NCBI RefSeq assembly: GCF_025564065.1
Contig: NZ_JAMGZK010000055.1
Span: forward strand, 124,001 to 188,000
Direction of reading: 5' to 3'
Length of the DNA stretch: 64,000 bases
Source of the DNA: Silvania hatchlandensis
GTDB lineage: Bacteria > Pseudomonadota > Gammaproteobacteria > Enterobacterales > Enterobacteriaceae
A program made the translations under genes and the position numbers. Below are positions 22,694 through 32,319 of this stretch, piece by piece. Under the pieces are notes generated by a model that was not told the DNA's origin, did not search any database, and was given only the letters and a program-made list of their open reading frames with translations. Within the stretch, counting starts at the first letter, position 1, and each line of letters opens with the position of its first letter.

Positions 22694-23902
22694 ATGAATG
22701 AATTTCCGGTTGTATTGGTCATTAACTGTGGATCGTCCTCTGTTAAGTTCTCAGTGCTCGATGCGGCAAGCTGCGACGCGCTGGTAACGGGCCTGGCGGA
22801 CGGCGTGAATACAGAAAACGCCTTTATATCCGTGAATGGGGGCGAGCCAGTAACCCTGGCTCGCAAGGACTACGAAGGGGCGCTGGCAGCCATCGCCCTC
22901 GAGCTGGAAAAGCGCGACTTGATGAGCAGCGTGGCCTTAATCGGCCACCGCATTGCCCACGGTGGCAGCCTTTTCAGTGAGTCCACCCTGATCACTGAGG
23001 CGGTAATTGACCAGATTCGTCAGGTGTCTCCCCTGGCGCCGCTCCACAACTACGCCAATCTCAGTGGCGTGGAAGCGGCGCAGCATCTTTTCCCTGGCGT
23101 ACAGCAGGTGGCGGTGTTTGACACCAGCTTCCATCAGACGCTGCCGCCACAGGCCTATCTGTATGGCCTCCCGTACCGCTATTTTGAAGAGCTGGGCGTG
23201 CGCCGCTACGGTTTCCACGGTACCTCACACCGCTATGTTGCCCAGCAGGCGTATGCACTGCTGGATCTGCCGCAGGATGACAGCGGGCTGGTGATTGCTC
23301 ACCTCGGCAACGGGGCGTCGATTTGTGCCGTGCGAAACGGTCAGAGTGTGGATACCTCGATGGGCATGACCCCGCTGGAAGGGCTGGTGATGGGCACCCG
23401 CTGCGGCGATGTCGATTTTGGCGCGATGGCGTGGATTGCCCAGCAAACCGGGCAATCGCTTGAGGATTTGGCCCGCGTGGTTAACAAAGAGTCCGGCTTA
23501 CTTGGGCTCTCCGGCCTGTCGTCCGACCTGCGCACGCTGGAAAAAGCCTGGCACGATGGACACGAGCGCGCGCGCCTCGCCATCGAGACGTTCGTGCAGC
23601 GTATCGCCCGACACATCGCCGGGCACGCGGCTTCCCTGCACCGACTGGACAGCATTGTCTTTACCGGCGGCATTGGCGAGAACTCGGTGCTGATCCGCCA
23701 GCTGGTCACGGATCGTCTCCGGGTATTCGGTATCGAACTGGATCCTGCCCGCAATGCCCTGCCAAACAGTGAAGGCGAGCGGGTGATCACCGCCGCCGCC
23801 TCCCGCGCCGTCTGCGCGGTGATCCCTACTAACGAAGAAAAAATGATCGCGCTGGATGCCCTCCGTCTTGGAAAGGTGAGTCTGGCTGCGGCGTATGCCT
23901 GA
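22694..23902 (+). CDS. tdcD: Propionate/acetate kinase TdcD
   Basis: A 402-residue acetokinase-family enzyme. It converts propionyl phosphate (or acetyl phosphate) and ADP to the acid and ATP, the energy-yielding step of threonine fermentation. Signatures: [17 protein letters not shown] at the N-terminus and [14 protein letters not shown] near residue 175. FTGGIGENS near residue 325 is part of the ATP site. It lies between the transporter and the 2-ketobutyrate formate-lyase gene. Confidence 0.95.
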   Translation: MNEFPVVLVINCGSSSVKFSVLDAASCDALVTGLADGVNTENAFISVNGGEPVTLARKDYEGALAAIALELEKRDLMSSVALIGHRIAHGGSLFSESTLITEAVIDQIRQVSPLAPLHNYANLSGVEAAQHLFPGVQQVAVFDTSFHQTLPPQAYLYGLPYRYFEELGVRRYGFHGTSHRYVAQQAYALLDLPQDDSGLVIAHLGNGASICAVRNGQSVDTSMGMTPLEGLVMGTRCGDVDFGAMAWIAQQTGQSLEDLARVVNKESGLLGLSGLSSDLRTLEKAWHDGHERARLAIETFVQRIARHIAGHAASLHRLDSIVFTGGIGENSVLIRQLVTDRLRVFGIELDPARNALPNSEGERVITAAASRAVCAVIPTNEEKMIALDALRLGKVSLAAAYA

Positions 23903-23917
23903 TACAGAGAGAACATC

Positions 23918-26212
23918 ATGAAAGTAACAATGGATACCCGTGTCGCCCCTTACAGCGACGCGTGGGCCGGCTTTCGCGGCAACGACTGGCAAGACAGCAT
24001 TAACGTGCGCGATTTTATTCAGCACAACTACACCCCCTACGAGGGGGACGAATCCTTCCTGGCGCAGGCCACGCCTGCCACGACGGCATTGTGGCAGAAG
24101 GTAATGCAGGGCATTCGTCAGGAAAACGCCACCCACGCCCCGGTCGATTTCGACCTCAACGTAGCAACCACCATTACCGCCCACGGACCGGGCTATATCG
24201 ACAAAGAACTTGAAACGGTGGTGGGGCTGCAAACGGATAAGCCGCTTAAGCGTGCCCTGCACCCGTACGGCGGGATCAACATGATCCGCAGCTCGTTTGA
24301 AGCCTACGGTCGCGAAATGGATCCGCAGTTCGAATACACGTTCACCCATCTGCGTAAAACCCACAATCAGGGCGTGTTTGACGTCTATTCGCCGGAGATG
24401 ATGCGCTGCCGTAAATCGGGCGTGCTCACCGGCCTGCCGGACGGTTACGGTCGTGGGCGTATTATCGGTGACTATCGCCGTGTGGCGCTGTACGGCATCA
24501 GCTATCTGGTGCGTGAGCGCGAACTGCAGTTTGCCGATCTGCAGTCGAATATGGAGCGCGGCGTGGATCTGGAAGCGACGATCCGCCTGCGTGAAGAGTT
24601 ATCGGAACATAAGCGCGCGCTGCTGCAGATCCAGCAGATGGCTGCGAGTTATGGATGCGATATTTCCCGTCCGGCAATGAACGCCCGGGAAGCGGTGCAG
24701 TGGCTCTATTTCGCCTATCTGGCGGCGGTGAAATCGCAAAACGGCGGGGCGATGTCGCTGGGGCGTACGGCGACCTTCCTCGATATTTATATTGAGCGCG
24801 ACATGCAGGCGGGGCGTCTGAACGAGATCCAGGCTCAGGAGCTGATCGATCATTTCATCATGAAGATCCGCATGGTGCGCTTCCTGCGCACGCCGGAGTT
24901 CGACACCCTGTTCTCCGGCGATCCGATCTGGGCAACGGAAGTGATCGGTGGGATGGGGCTGGATGGCCGCACGCTGGTGAGCAAGTCGTCGTTCCGCTAT
25001 CTGCACACGCTCCACACCATGGGGCCAGCACCGGAGCCGAACCTGACCATCCTGTGGTCTGAACAACTGCCGATCGCCTTTAAGAAATACGCCGCAGACA
25101 TGTCGATCGCCACCTCGTCGCTGCAGTATGAGAACGACGATCTGATGCGCGTCGATTTTGACAGCGACGATTACGCCATTGCCTGCTGCGTCAGCCCGAT
25201 GGTGATCGGCAAGCAGATGCAGTTCTTTGGCGCACGCGCCAACCTGGCGAAAACGCTGCTGTACGCGATCAACGGTGGGGTGGACGAGAAGCTCAAAATC
25301 CAGGTCGGGCCGAAGACCGCACCGCTGCTGGACGATGTGCTGAACTACGACACCGTCATGGCGAGCCTCGATCACTTTATGGACTGGCTGGCGGTGCAGT
25401 ACGTGAGCGCGCTGAACCTGATCCACTACATGCATGACAAATACAGCTACGAAGCTTCGCTGATGGCGCTGCACGACCGCGACGTGCATCGCACTATGGC
25501 GTGCGGAATGGCGGGGCTCTCCGTGGCGGCAGACTCCCTGTCGGCCATCAAATACGCCACCGTCAAACCGGTGCGCGACCACACGGGCCTGGCGGTCGAT
25601 TTCGTCATCGAAGGCGAGTACCCGCAGTACGGCAACAATGATGACCGCGTGGACAGCATCGCCTGCGACCTGGTTGAGCGCTTTATGAAGAAGATTCAGG
25701 CGCTGCCAACCTATCGCAACGCGGTGCCGACCCAGTCAATTCTGACCATCACCTCCAACGTGGTGTACGGCCAGAAGACCGGCAATACGCCAGACGGTCG
25801 TCGTGGCGGCACGCCGTTTGCGCCAGGGGCGAACCCGATGCACGGGCGCGACCGTAAAGGCGCGGTGGCCTCGCTGACCTCGGTGGCAAAGCTGCCTTTC
25901 ACCTACGCCAAAGACGGTATTTCGTATACCTTCTCCATCGTGCCGCAGGCGCTGGGTAAGGACGAAGGGATCCGCAAAACTAACCTGGTGGGGCTACTGG
26001 ACGGCTATTTCCACCACGAAGCGTCCATCGAAGGCGGGCAGCATCTGAACGTCAACGTCATGAACCGGGAGATGCTGATGGATGCGATTGAACATCCAGA
26101 GAACTACCCGAACCTGACGATCCGCGTGTCGGGCTACGCGGTGCGCTTTAATGCGCTCACCCGCGAGCAGCAGCAGGACGTCATTTCACGGACCTTTACT
26201 CACGCGCTGTAA
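23918..26212 (+). CDS. tdcE: 2-Ketobutyrate formate-lyase/pyruvate formate-lyase TdcE
   Basis: A 764-residue glycyl-radical enzyme. It cleaves 2-oxobutyrate to propionyl-CoA and formate, and also accepts pyruvate. The active-site cysteine pair is C423-C424 in AIACCVSPM. The radical glycine is G739 in RVSGYAVRF, 25 residues from the C-terminus as in PflB. It needs activation by PflA, encoded elsewhere. It is the last gene of the operon here; a terminator follows directly and tdcF and tdcG are absent. Confidence 0.96.
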   Translation: MKVTMDTRVAPYSDAWAGFRGNDWQDSINVRDFIQHNYTPYEGDESFLAQATPATTALWQKVMQGIRQENATHAPVDFDLNVATTITAHGPGYIDKELETVVGLQTDKPLKRALHPYGGINMIRSSFEAYGREMDPQFEYTFTHLRKTHNQGVFDVYSPEMMRCRKSGVLTGLPDGYGRGRIIGDYRRVALYGISYLVRERELQFADLQSNMERGVDLEATIRLREELSEHKRALLQIQQMAASYGCDISRPAMNAREAVQWLYFAYLAAVKSQNGGAMSLGRTATFLDIYIERDMQAGRLNEIQAQELIDHFIMKIRMVRFLRTPEFDTLFSGDPIWATEVIGGMGLDGRTLVSKSSFRYLHTLHTMGPAPEPNLTILWSEQLPIAFKKYAADMSIATSSLQYENDDLMRVDFDSDDYAIACCVSPMVIGKQMQFFGARANLAKTLLYAINGGVDEKLKIQVGPKTAPLLDDVLNYDTVMASLDHFMDWLAVQYVSALNLIHYMHDKYSYEASLMALHDRDVHRTMACGMAGLSVAADSLSAIKYATVKPVRDHTGLAVDFVIEGEYPQYGNNDDRVDSIACDLVERFMKKIQALPTYRNAVPTQSILTITSNVVYGQKTGNTPDGRRGGTPFAPGANPMHGRDRKGAVASLTSVAKLPFTYAKDGISYTFSIVPQALGKDEGIRKTNLVGLLDGYFHHEASIEGGQHLNVNVMNREMLMDAIEHPENYPNLTIRVSGYAVRFNALTREQQQDVISRTFTHAL

Positions 26213-26230
26213 GTCCGATCCTGTCACCAC

Positions 26231-26259
26231 GCCCCCTTTCTGTAAGGGGGCTTTTTTTG
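26231..26259 (+). terminator. Terminator of tdcABCDE
   Basis: GCCCCCTT-TCTGT-AAGGGGGC followed by seven T residues, about 20 bp downstream of the tdcE stop. A strong intrinsic terminator confirms that the operon ends at tdcE. Confidence 0.92.
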
Positions 26260-26402
26260 CAGCCTGCCAGGGCAACATCTGTGGATGTGCCTCACTGCCG
26301 CCTATACATACACAATTGTTTATATACTTCATCACAGACCGACATCCGCAATTGCAAAATACTTCCCGGGTTCTTCACTGACAGATAATTAAGGAATATG
26401 AA

Positions 26403-26813
26403 ATGAAAAAGATTTTCCGTATCGCTCTGATGACGGCCACCCTGGCGGGCTTTACTGGTATGGCGCAGGCGGCAGACGTCGCAACTGCACCAGAGCCAGC
26501 ACAGGATCCGATTGTTCAGCAGTTGAAGCTGAGCAACGATCAGGTCACGAAGATCAAAGCCCTGCACAAGCAGCTGGAAGAAAACGTCTTCAAAATCCCA
26601 ACCACCAATGTGAAAGAAGGGGTTTTGATTGATGTGATCCAGTCCGGCAAGTGGGATGAAAAAGCGGTTAAAGAGCAGCTGGCAGCGTTCAGCCGGATTG
26701 AAGAGCAGGCGCGTTACTATCGCGTGAAATATTACTTCGATGTGAGCAAGATCCTGACGGCAGAACAGCGTGCCGAGGTCCGATCGCAAATCGCCCAGGC
26801 TCTGAGCGAGTAA
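26403..26813 (+). CDS. Spy/CpxP-like periplasmic protein (LTxxQ type)
   Basis: A 136-residue protein with a Sec signal peptide (MKKIFRIALMTATLAGFTGM, cleavage probably after AQA near residue 24). The mature part is highly helical. It carries two degenerate LTxxQ-type motifs, LSNDQ near residue 45 and LTAEQ near 119, as in Spy/CpxP chaperones. It is single, with its own ribosome site, between the tdc terminator and convergent yhaK, where E. coli has tdcFG and dlsT/yhaO. A periplasmic stress or chaperone role is inferred; it is not Spy or CpxP itself. Confidence 0.7.
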   Translation: MKKIFRIALMTATLAGFTGMAQAADVATAPEPAQDPIVQQLKLSNDQVTKIKALHKQLEENVFKIPTTNVKEGVLIDVIQSGKWDEKAVKEQLAAFSRIEEQARYYRVKYYFDVSKILTAEQRAEVRSQIAQALSE

Positions 26814-26820
26814 GCAGTCC

Positions 26821-26857
26821 GTGCTTGCCGGGTGAGTGTCAACATACCCGGCAGCAC
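26821..26857. repeat. Palindromic extragenic hairpin
   Basis: GTGCTTGCCGGGT and ACCCGGCAGCAC form a 12-13-bp imperfect stem around an 11-bp loop. It lies between the convergent Spy-like gene and yhaK. It resembles a REP unit and may act as a bidirectional terminator. Confidence 0.65.
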
Positions 26858-26861
26858 AGGA

Positions 26862-27563
26862 TCAGACCGGCAAATCAATCAGCAGCGCACGCAGCGGCGT
26901 GTCGGCCACCAGGGTAATATTCGCTTCATCGCGGATAAACGCCCCGTCACCGCAGGTCAGCGCCTCTTTTTCTTCCGCAGAGGTTAACGCATGCACCGTC
27001 CCGTGAATGGATTGCAGGTAGGCGCGCGGTCCGTGGAGCTGGAAGCTCAGGCGCTCACCTTTATCCAGTTCGATATGATGCAGCCACACCTGCTGGCGCA
27101 GTTGCAAACTGTTCGCGCTGGCGTCCGGTGAAGCCAGCAGCTGCTGCTTACCCCCCTGTAAATCAATCTTCTGCACCGGCGGATTTTCCCGTTCCGGGCA
27201 GGCATCCAGCCACAGCTGCAGGCGGGTCAGCGTTTTATCTTTGCTGAGGTTATGCTCGCTGTAGCTAATGCCCGGCTGGGTGGCGATCAGCAAGGCTTCG
27301 CCCGCTTTCGCCTGCACATGGTTGCCTTCGCTGTCGCGGTACTCGGCTTCGCCTTCAAGAATGAGGTTCAGGATATCCACTTTCGGATAGGTGCGCGGCT
27401 GGAAGGAGGCGCCAGGTGCTAGCACCTCCTGATTTAACACGCGCAAAGAGGCATAGCCCAACAGCTTCGGGTCAAAGTAGTGGCCAAAGGAAAAGGTGTA
27501 GCGGGCCTGCAGCCAGCCGAAATCGGCTTGTCCGCACTGTTTAGCTGTTCTTGTCGTAATCAT
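26862..27563 (-). CDS. yhaK: Pirin-family bicupin YhaK
   Basis: A 233-residue bicupin of the pirin family. The N-terminal cupin contains WLQARYTFSFGHYFDPK and the typical pirin stretch VLNQEVLAPGASFQPRTYPK. Family members bind metal or sense redox state; the physiological role of YhaK is uncertain. It is divergent from the LysR gene yhaJ with about 105 bp between, suggesting control by YhaJ, as proposed in E. coli. Confidence 0.92.
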   Translation of the reverse strand: MITTRTAKQCGQADFGWLQARYTFSFGHYFDPKLLGYASLRVLNQEVLAPGASFQPRTYPKVDILNLILEGEAEYRDSEGNHVQAKAGEALLIATQPGISYSEHNLSKDKTLTRLQLWLDACPERENPPVQKIDLQGGKQQLLASPDASANSLQLRQQVWLHHIELDKGERLSFQLHGPRAYLQSIHGTVHALTSAEEKEALTCGDGAFIRDEANITLVADTPLRALLIDLPV

Positions 27564-27668
27564 AATTCTTGACCTCTCTTTACACTAAAACAATGGTAAA
27601 GGTATGGACGCTGCATTGTTAGCCAGATATTCTGCCCGGTATGTTCAAATTTCCTGAATGAGAACGCC

Positions 27669-28565
27669 ATGGCTAAAGAGAGAGCATTGACCCTTGAAGC
27701 ACTGCGGGTGATGGACGCAATTGACCGGCGGGGCAGCTTCGCGGCCGCGGCGGATGAACTGGGGCGCGTACCATCCGCCCTGAGCTACACCATGCAGAAG
27801 CTGGAAGAAGAGCTGGATGTGGTGCTGTTTGACCGCTCCGGTCATCGAACAAAATTCACCAACGTGGGAAGGATGTTGCTCGAGCGTGGCCGCGTGCTAC
27901 TGGAAGCGGCAGATAAGCTCACCACCGATGCCGAAGCGCTGGCGCGCGGCTGGGAAACCCACCTGACGTTGGTCACCGAAGCGCTGGTGCCGACCTCGGC
28001 GCTCTACCCGCTGGTGGATCGTCTGGCGGAGAAGGCCAACACTCAGCTGTCGATCATTACCGAAGTGCTTGCCGGGGCGTGGGAGCGCCTGGAGCAGGGC
28101 AGAGCGGATATCGTGATTGCCCCGGACATGCACTTTCGCTCCTCGTCCGAGATCAACTCCCGCAAGCTGTATAAAGTGATGAACGTGTATGTGGCGGCCC
28201 CGGATCACCCGATTCATCAGGAACCTGAGCCACTGTCCGAAGTCACCCGCGTGAAGTATCGCGGCGTGGCGGTGGCCGATACCGCCCGCGAGCGTCCGGT
28301 ATTAACCGTGCAGCTGCTCGATAAACAGCCGCGCCTTACCGTCAGCACGCTGGAAGATAAGCGTCAGGCGCTGCTGGCCGGGCTGGGCGTAGCCACCATG
28401 CCGTATCCGTTTGTGGAAAAAGACATTGCCGAAGGGCGGTTGCGGGTGGTTAGCCCGGAATACACTAGCGAAGTGGACATTATTATGGCGTGGCGTCGGG
28501 ACAGTATGGGCGAAGCTAAATCCTGGTGTCTGCGCGAGATCCAGAAGCTGTTCACCCAACGATAA
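27669..28565 (+). CDS. yhaJ: LysR-family regulator YhaJ
   Basis: A 298-residue LysR-type transcription factor. The N-terminal helix-turn-helix includes GSFAAAADELGRVPSALSYT (about residues 19-38). The C-terminal effector domain is of standard length. In E. coli YhaJ has been linked to sensing of 2,4-dinitrotoluene-like compounds and to virulence-gene regulation. It is divergent from yhaK and ends before a REP element. Confidence 0.93.
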   Translation: MAKERALTLEALRVMDAIDRRGSFAAAADELGRVPSALSYTMQKLEEELDVVLFDRSGHRTKFTNVGRMLLERGRVLLEAADKLTTDAEALARGWETHLTLVTEALVPTSALYPLVDRLAEKANTQLSIITEVLAGAWERLEQGRADIVIAPDMHFRSSSEINSRKLYKVMNVYVAAPDHPIHQEPEPLSEVTRVKYRGVAVADTARERPVLTVQLLDKQPRLTVSTLEDKRQALLAGLGVATMPYPFVEKDIAEGRLRVVSPEYTSEVDIIMAWRRDSMGEAKSWCLREIQKLFTQR

Positions 28566-28577
28566 TGCCATCTCGAG

Positions 28578-28603
28578 GCCCGGCAAGCGCAGCGCCGCCG
28601 GGC
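28578..28603. repeat. REP element between yhaJ and yhaH
   Basis: GCCCGGC-AAGCGCAGCGCC-GCCGGGC has the composition and dyad of an enterobacterial REP (palindromic unit). It separates convergent genes, a usual position for such elements. E. coli has yhaI at this point. Confidence 0.75.
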
Positions 28604-28609
28604 AGTTCA

Positions 28610-28975
28610 TCAGCGATTTAGCAGGGGATCCGGGCCGAAACGGTTTTCACCTTCCGTCCCGCGCTGACAGTTGAACAGCAAGATTATCAGCCAGCCGAGC
28701 ACCGGGATCAGCACCAGCAGCAGCCACCATGCCGAACGGTCGGTATCGTGCAGGCGGCGAAACAGCACGGCCCACCAGGGCAGAAACACCAGCACGCCAT
28801 AAATTGTGGTGATAATACCTTCTCCGCCAGCCCGCTCCCAACCCAGCATCTTGTCGATCAAACTCAGCACGCATATCAGGATGAAGTTCACCAGGGTGAA
28901 CATCCAGAACTCTTTGCGCCGGGCACGACCCTTAAACCCAATATAATTTCTCAGTACTTTTAGATACCAGTCCAT
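28610..28975 (-). CDS. yhaH: DUF805 inner-membrane protein YhaH
   Basis: A 121-residue DUF805 protein with about four hydrophobic segments. The N-terminus MDWYLKVLRNYIGFKGRARR carries the conserved GRARRKEFW signature, and RRLHDTDRSAWWLLL near residue 75 is also typical. Function unknown. E. coli has two paralogues, YhaH and YhaI, side by side; only one is present here. Length and the ENRFGPDP C-terminal motif fit YhaH better. Confidence 0.88.
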   Translation of the reverse strand: MDWYLKVLRNYIGFKGRARRKEFWMFTLVNFILICVLSLIDKMLGWERAGGEGIITTIYGVLVFLPWWAVLFRRLHDTDRSAWWLLLVLIPVLGWLIILLFNCQRGTEGENRFGPDPLLNR

Positions 28976-29071
28976 TTTTTTGTGGCCTCAGTAGCAATTA
29001 ATCGCTTGTTTTCTAAAAGCATAGACGGGAATAAAAGGAGGGTAAAGGGCGCCAGAAAGCGCCCTGAAGAC

Positions 29072-30058
29072 TTAGCCGAAGCGGACGTCGCGGCCGTGCG
29101 GCTCATTAAGATCCTGCCACGGACCGATGGAGATAATGCCCGTCGGATTGATGGTTTTATGGCTGCAATAATAGTGGTGGCGAATATGGTCAAAATCGAC
29201 GGTTTCCGCGATGCCCGGCATCTGATAGATGTCTCGCAGGAAGCCATACAGATTGAGATAATCGCTGATCCGGTGCTTATCACACTTGAAATGGGTGACA
29301 TATACCGGGTCAAATCGCACCAGTGTGGTCCACAGGCGCAGATCGGCTTCGGTCAGCTGGTCGCCGGTGAGATAGCGATGCTGTCCCAGAATTTGCTCCA
29401 GCCGCCCGAGCGATTCAAACACCTTCGTTACTGCCTCGTCGTACGCTTCCTGGCTAGTGGCAAACCCGGCTTTATAGACGCCGTTATTAACGTTGTCGTA
29501 AATCCAGCTGTTCAGGTCGTCAATTTTATCGCGCAGCGCAGGGGGGTAAAAATCACCGGCCCGGGCGCCGTGGGCATCGAAGGCAGTATTCAGCATGCGG
29601 ATGATTTCAGCCGATTCATTGCTGACGATGGTCTGATTTTTCTTGTCCCACAGTACGGGGACGGTCACGCGTCCGGTGTAGTGCGGATCGGCCTGCAGGT
29701 AGAGCTGATAGAGGAAATCATGGTGATACAGTGTATCGCCGGTCGCCGCCGGGAAGTCATCCCCAAAGGTCCAGCCGTTTTCCAGCATCAGCGGATGCAC
29801 AACCGAAACGGGGATCAGCGATTCCAGCCCTTTCAGGGCGCGCACGATCAGCGTGCGGTGTGCCCAGGGGCAGGCCAGCGAAACGTACAGATGATAGCGA
29901 TCTTTCTCGGCTGCAAAGCCACCTTCACCGCTCGGGCCGGGGGCACCATCGGCCGTCAGCCAGTTGCGGAAGGCGGATGTGGAACGTTTAAAACGTCCGC
30001 CGGTGGATTTGGTGTCATACCAGATGTCCTGCCAGACGCCGTCTACGAGTTGTCCCAT
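29072..30058 (-). CDS. yqjG: Glutathionyl-hydroquinone reductase YqjG
   Basis: A 328-residue Xi-class glutathione transferase. It reduces glutathionyl-hydroquinones, releasing hydroquinone and oxidised glutathione. The catalytic cysteine is C63 in SLACPWAHRTL. The thioredoxin-like and helical GST domains follow. The frame opens at 30079, but the ATG at 30058 gives the usual MGQLVDGVW start. A strong terminator just upstream shows that it is not read through from yqjF. Confidence 0.95.
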   Translation of the reverse strand: MGQLVDGVWQDIWYDTKSTGGRFKRSTSAFRNWLTADGAPGPSGEGGFAAEKDRYHLYVSLACPWAHRTLIVRALKGLESLIPVSVVHPLMLENGWTFGDDFPAATGDTLYHHDFLYQLYLQADPHYTGRVTVPVLWDKKNQTIVSNESAEIIRMLNTAFDAHGARAGDFYPPALRDKIDDLNSWIYDNVNNGVYKAGFATSQEAYDEAVTKVFESLGRLEQILGQHRYLTGDQLTEADLRLWTTLVRFDPVYVTHFKCDKHRISDYLNLYGFLRDIYQMPGIAETVDFDHIRHHYYCSHKTINPTGIISIGPWQDLNEPHGRDVRFG

Positions 30059-30078
30059 GTATTCCTCCTCAGATAGCA

Positions 30079-30107
30079 AAAGCGAGGAGATATCTCCTCG
30101 CTTTTTT
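30079..30107. terminator. Bidirectional terminator between yqjF and yqjG
   Basis: AGCGAGGAGA-TA-TCTCCTCGCT is a near-perfect palindrome. It is flanked by AAAA on one side and TTTTTT on the other, so it works in both directions. It ends yqjF transcription. Confidence 0.85.
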
Positions 30108-30124
30108 AATTCAGTATAGCGTGC

Positions 30125-30517
30125 TTACCACTTCTTATTCAGGACGCGGTCGATACTGAACGCACCCGGACCGGTGATAGCCAGCAGCAGGTAGCCGCCT
30201 GAGATGGTCAGGTTTTTCATGAACATCAGGGAGTTCATCCCTTCGGCAAAGTTGCTGTGGAACAGGAACGCGGTCAGCAGCGTAAAGCCTGCGGTAAACA
30301 GCGCCGTGGTGCGGGTCAGGAAACCGAACAGAATCGCCAGCCCACCGCCCAGTTCAAGCAGGATGGTCAGCGGCAGCAGGAACCCCGGGACGCCCATCGC
30401 TTCCATGTACTGCTGGGTACCTGCGTAGCCGCCGATTTTACCCCAACCTGCGGTAATAAACAGGATTGGCATCAGAATGCGCGCTACCAGTACACCAACA
30501 TCTTCTAATTTTTTCAT
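30125..30517 (-). CDS. yqjF: DoxX-family inner-membrane protein YqjF
   Basis: A 130-residue DoxX-family protein with four hydrophobic helices. Typical motifs are ARILMPILFITAGWGKI near the N-terminus and LGGGLAILFGF around residue 55. In E. coli, yqjF is a quinone-like-compound-inducible membrane protein associated with aromatic-compound response through YhaJ. It is followed by a terminator and has 230 bp upstream for its own promoter. Confidence 0.92.
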   Translation of the reverse strand: MKKLEDVGVLVARILMPILFITAGWGKIGGYAGTQQYMEAMGVPGFLLPLTILLELGGGLAILFGFLTRTTALFTAGFTLLTAFLFHSNFAEGMNSLMFMKNLTISGGYLLLAITGPGAFSIDRVLNKKW

Positions 30518-30706
30518 CTTACTCTCCAGGGAACCACGTGGGCTGTAAATACGGTTTAGTGTGCATTATCGGGCGGATGCCGCGATGTTGCTGTCGATGG
30601 AGAGAATCATAAACGGGGTGAAAGGCAATTGTTAGCAAGGAAAACTGTCAATCTTCATCAAAGATATTGAGTAAACGCAGCGGGGAAGGGCGGAGCAGAA
30701 ATAAGT

Positions 30707-30726
30707 AAAGCGCCCTCAGGCGCTTT
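30707..30726 (-). terminator. Probable terminator of the yqjCDEK group
   Basis: AAAGCGCC-TGAG-GGCGCTTT on the minus strand, 23 bp past the yqjK stop. The T-run is short, so termination may be partial. Confidence 0.6.
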
Positions 30727-30749
30727 ATCAGATGAAGCAGGCTGTCACG

Positions 30750-31064
30750 TCAACGCGCGTCGAATTTGCGCAATTGCTGCTGGTTAATCGTGGATTTAAC
30801 CAGCCTCCAGGCGCTCCAGACGCCCAGACCACGGCGCGCCCAACGGATCAGCATATTGGGGTGACGGACTGCCCGCACCGCCATAATGCTACTTACCACC
30901 AGCGCCCAGGCGCGTAGGTTCAGGAAGGTATTCCATCCGCGATCGTATGCGTGAGTCACTTCCAGCCACTCCCGACTGCTGGCCGCCAGATCAAGCCGCT
31001 GCTGCTGAATCTGGCTCAGCAGAAAGGCCTTATCTCGCTGACGTTCAGATCGGCTTCTGCTCAC
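30750..31064 (-). CDS. yqjK: YqjK family protein
   Basis: A 104-residue protein of unknown function. A charged N-terminal half (SRSERQRDKAFLLSQIQQQR) precedes a weakly hydrophobic region and the conserved HPNMLIRWARRGLGVWSAWR. The start codon is GTG and overlaps the yqjE stop as GTGA, which implies translational coupling. It belongs to the yqjD-yqjE-yqjK membrane/ribosome-associated cluster. Confidence 0.88.
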   Translation of the reverse strand: MSRSRSERQRDKAFLLSQIQQQRLDLAASSREWLEVTHAYDRGWNTFLNLRAWALVVSSIMAVRAVRHPNMLIRWARRGLGVWSAWRLVKSTINQQQLRKFDAR

Positions 31065-31459
31065 GGCTTGCCATCCTCCAGCAATGACCGATCGTTAGCC
31101 AGTTCCTTACGGGTATGATGTAACAGGGTGGAGTGGCGCACTTTGCGCATCGTCCATATTCCCCCGATCAGGGCGGCAAGCAGCAGCACCACGGTCGTTG
31201 CGATCATCGCATTGAGGCGGTACTGCGGATCGATAGCCCAGATAATCAATACCATCAGGCTCATTAAACCAAAGGCGGCGAAGAGCATGGTCAACCCCAG
31301 CATCAGCAGCAGCTGGAAGAGGTTTGCTTTCTCCTCTTCCAGTTCGACCACCGCCAGCCGGATGCGCGTCTCCGCGATGCCAACGAGGGTGGTCAAAATC
31401 CGCTGTCCGATACCAAGAACGTTTTTAGCGGGGCCGTGTGGTTGACGTGAATCTTCCAT
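31061..31459 (-). CDS. yqjE: YqjE family inner-membrane protein (phage holin-like DUF1469)
   Basis: A 132-residue protein. An amphipathic segment RIRLAVVELEEEKANLFQLL leads into two membrane helices (about residues 45-65 and 75-97). The frame extends 23 codons upstream, but that part is arginine-rich and unlike the family. ATG at 31459, 3 bp before the end of yqjD, gives the usual N-terminus. Function unknown; it is coupled with yqjD and yqjK. Confidence 0.92.
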   Translation of the reverse strand: MEDSRQPHGPAKNVLGIGQRILTTLVGIAETRIRLAVVELEEEKANLFQLLLMLGLTMLFAAFGLMSLMVLIIWAIDPQYRLNAMIATTVVLLLAALIGGIWTMRKVRHSTLLHHTRKELANDRSLLEDGKP

Positions 31460-31461
31460 AA

Positions 31462-31767
31462 TTAACGTCGCGTAAGCAGCATGCCGATAACGACGCCGAC
31501 TGCGGCTCCGATACCCACGCCTGCCCACGGATTGTCGCGCACGTATTCATCGGCGCGAGCGGCGGCTTCACGGGTCTGTTTCGCCAGTGCATCACCGGTT
31601 TCACCCAGACGATAGCGGCTCTCTTCTAAAGCCTGCTGTGCCTTACTGCGCAGCTTGCTCAGCTCTTCTTTCGATTTATCGCCCGAAGAGCTCAGCACTT
31701 CTTCCAGGGTATCCGCCAGGGATTTCAGTTCAGCTCGTAAATGTTCTGACGTGGTATCTTTTGACAT
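31462..31767 (-). CDS. yqjD: Membrane-anchored ribosome-binding protein YqjD (DUF883)
   Basis: A 101-residue ElaB/YqjD/YgaM-family protein. It has a long helical N-terminal region and a C-terminal membrane anchor with NPWAGVGIGAAVGVVIGML. In E. coli it is stationary-phase induced (RpoS) and tethers 70S/100S ribosomes to the membrane. It lies between yqjC and yqjE. Confidence 0.94.
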   Translation of the reverse strand: MSKDTTSEHLRAELKSLADTLEEVLSSSGDKSKEELSKLRSKAQQALEESRYRLGETGDALAKQTREAAARADEYVRDNPWAGVGIGAAVGVVIGMLLTRR

Positions 31768-31796
31768 GATTCTCTCCTGTTGAGACTTCCGTTATA

Positions 31797-32165
31797 TCAA
31801 TAATCCCGAGATTCCAGCGCTTTCAGTTCGTCCTGCGCCTCTTTCAGTTTTTGCTCACGTTTAGCAATTTTGTCTGCATCGCCTTTCTCTTTGGCCTCCG
31901 CCAGATCGCGGTGGCGCTCTGCAATCTCATCTTTCTGCTCGGCAATCTTTTTCCGGTGATCGGCACGCAGCTGGCTGTCGGAGCAATTCGCTTTCACTTC
32001 GCTTAACGCTTTCTTCAGCCCGTTGATTCGGTTCTGATTGTTATGCTTTTCAGCGTAACTGATCTCGCGCTGGATATCCTGTTCCTTCTCCTGGCAGGGG
32101 GAGTTCGCGAACGCTGCTGTGCTTAACGAAAAAAGGGCGAGGCCCAGAATGATGCGGTAATTCAT
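31797..32165 (-). CDS. yqjC: Periplasmic DUF1090 protein YqjC
   Basis: A 122-residue secreted protein. The signal peptide MNYRIILGLALFSLSTAAFA is cleaved near residue 20. The mature part is a highly charged coiled coil rich in Lys, Glu, Asp and Gln, with two cysteines (CQEKEQ and NCSDSQ) that may form a disulphide. Function unknown. It starts the yqjCDEK series, with a 150-bp upstream gap for the promoter. Confidence 0.92.
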   Translation of the reverse strand: MNYRIILGLALFSLSTAAFANSPCQEKEQDIQREISYAEKHNNQNRINGLKKALSEVKANCSDSQLRADHRKKIAEQKDEIAERHRDLAEAKEKGDADKIAKREQKLKEAQDELKALESRDY

Positions 32166-32319
32166 TGTTGAAACCTTCCATTGTTTTCGACATCACCGGT
32201 GGGTGTGTCAATTTCCAGAGTCATGCGGAGTACGAGTGGCAGGTGCTCCGCGTACTTAAGCATAGTAAGTAAACGGTGATATCACCAAAGTGAGTGAAAA
32301 GATTCAGAATAGTGGAAGT

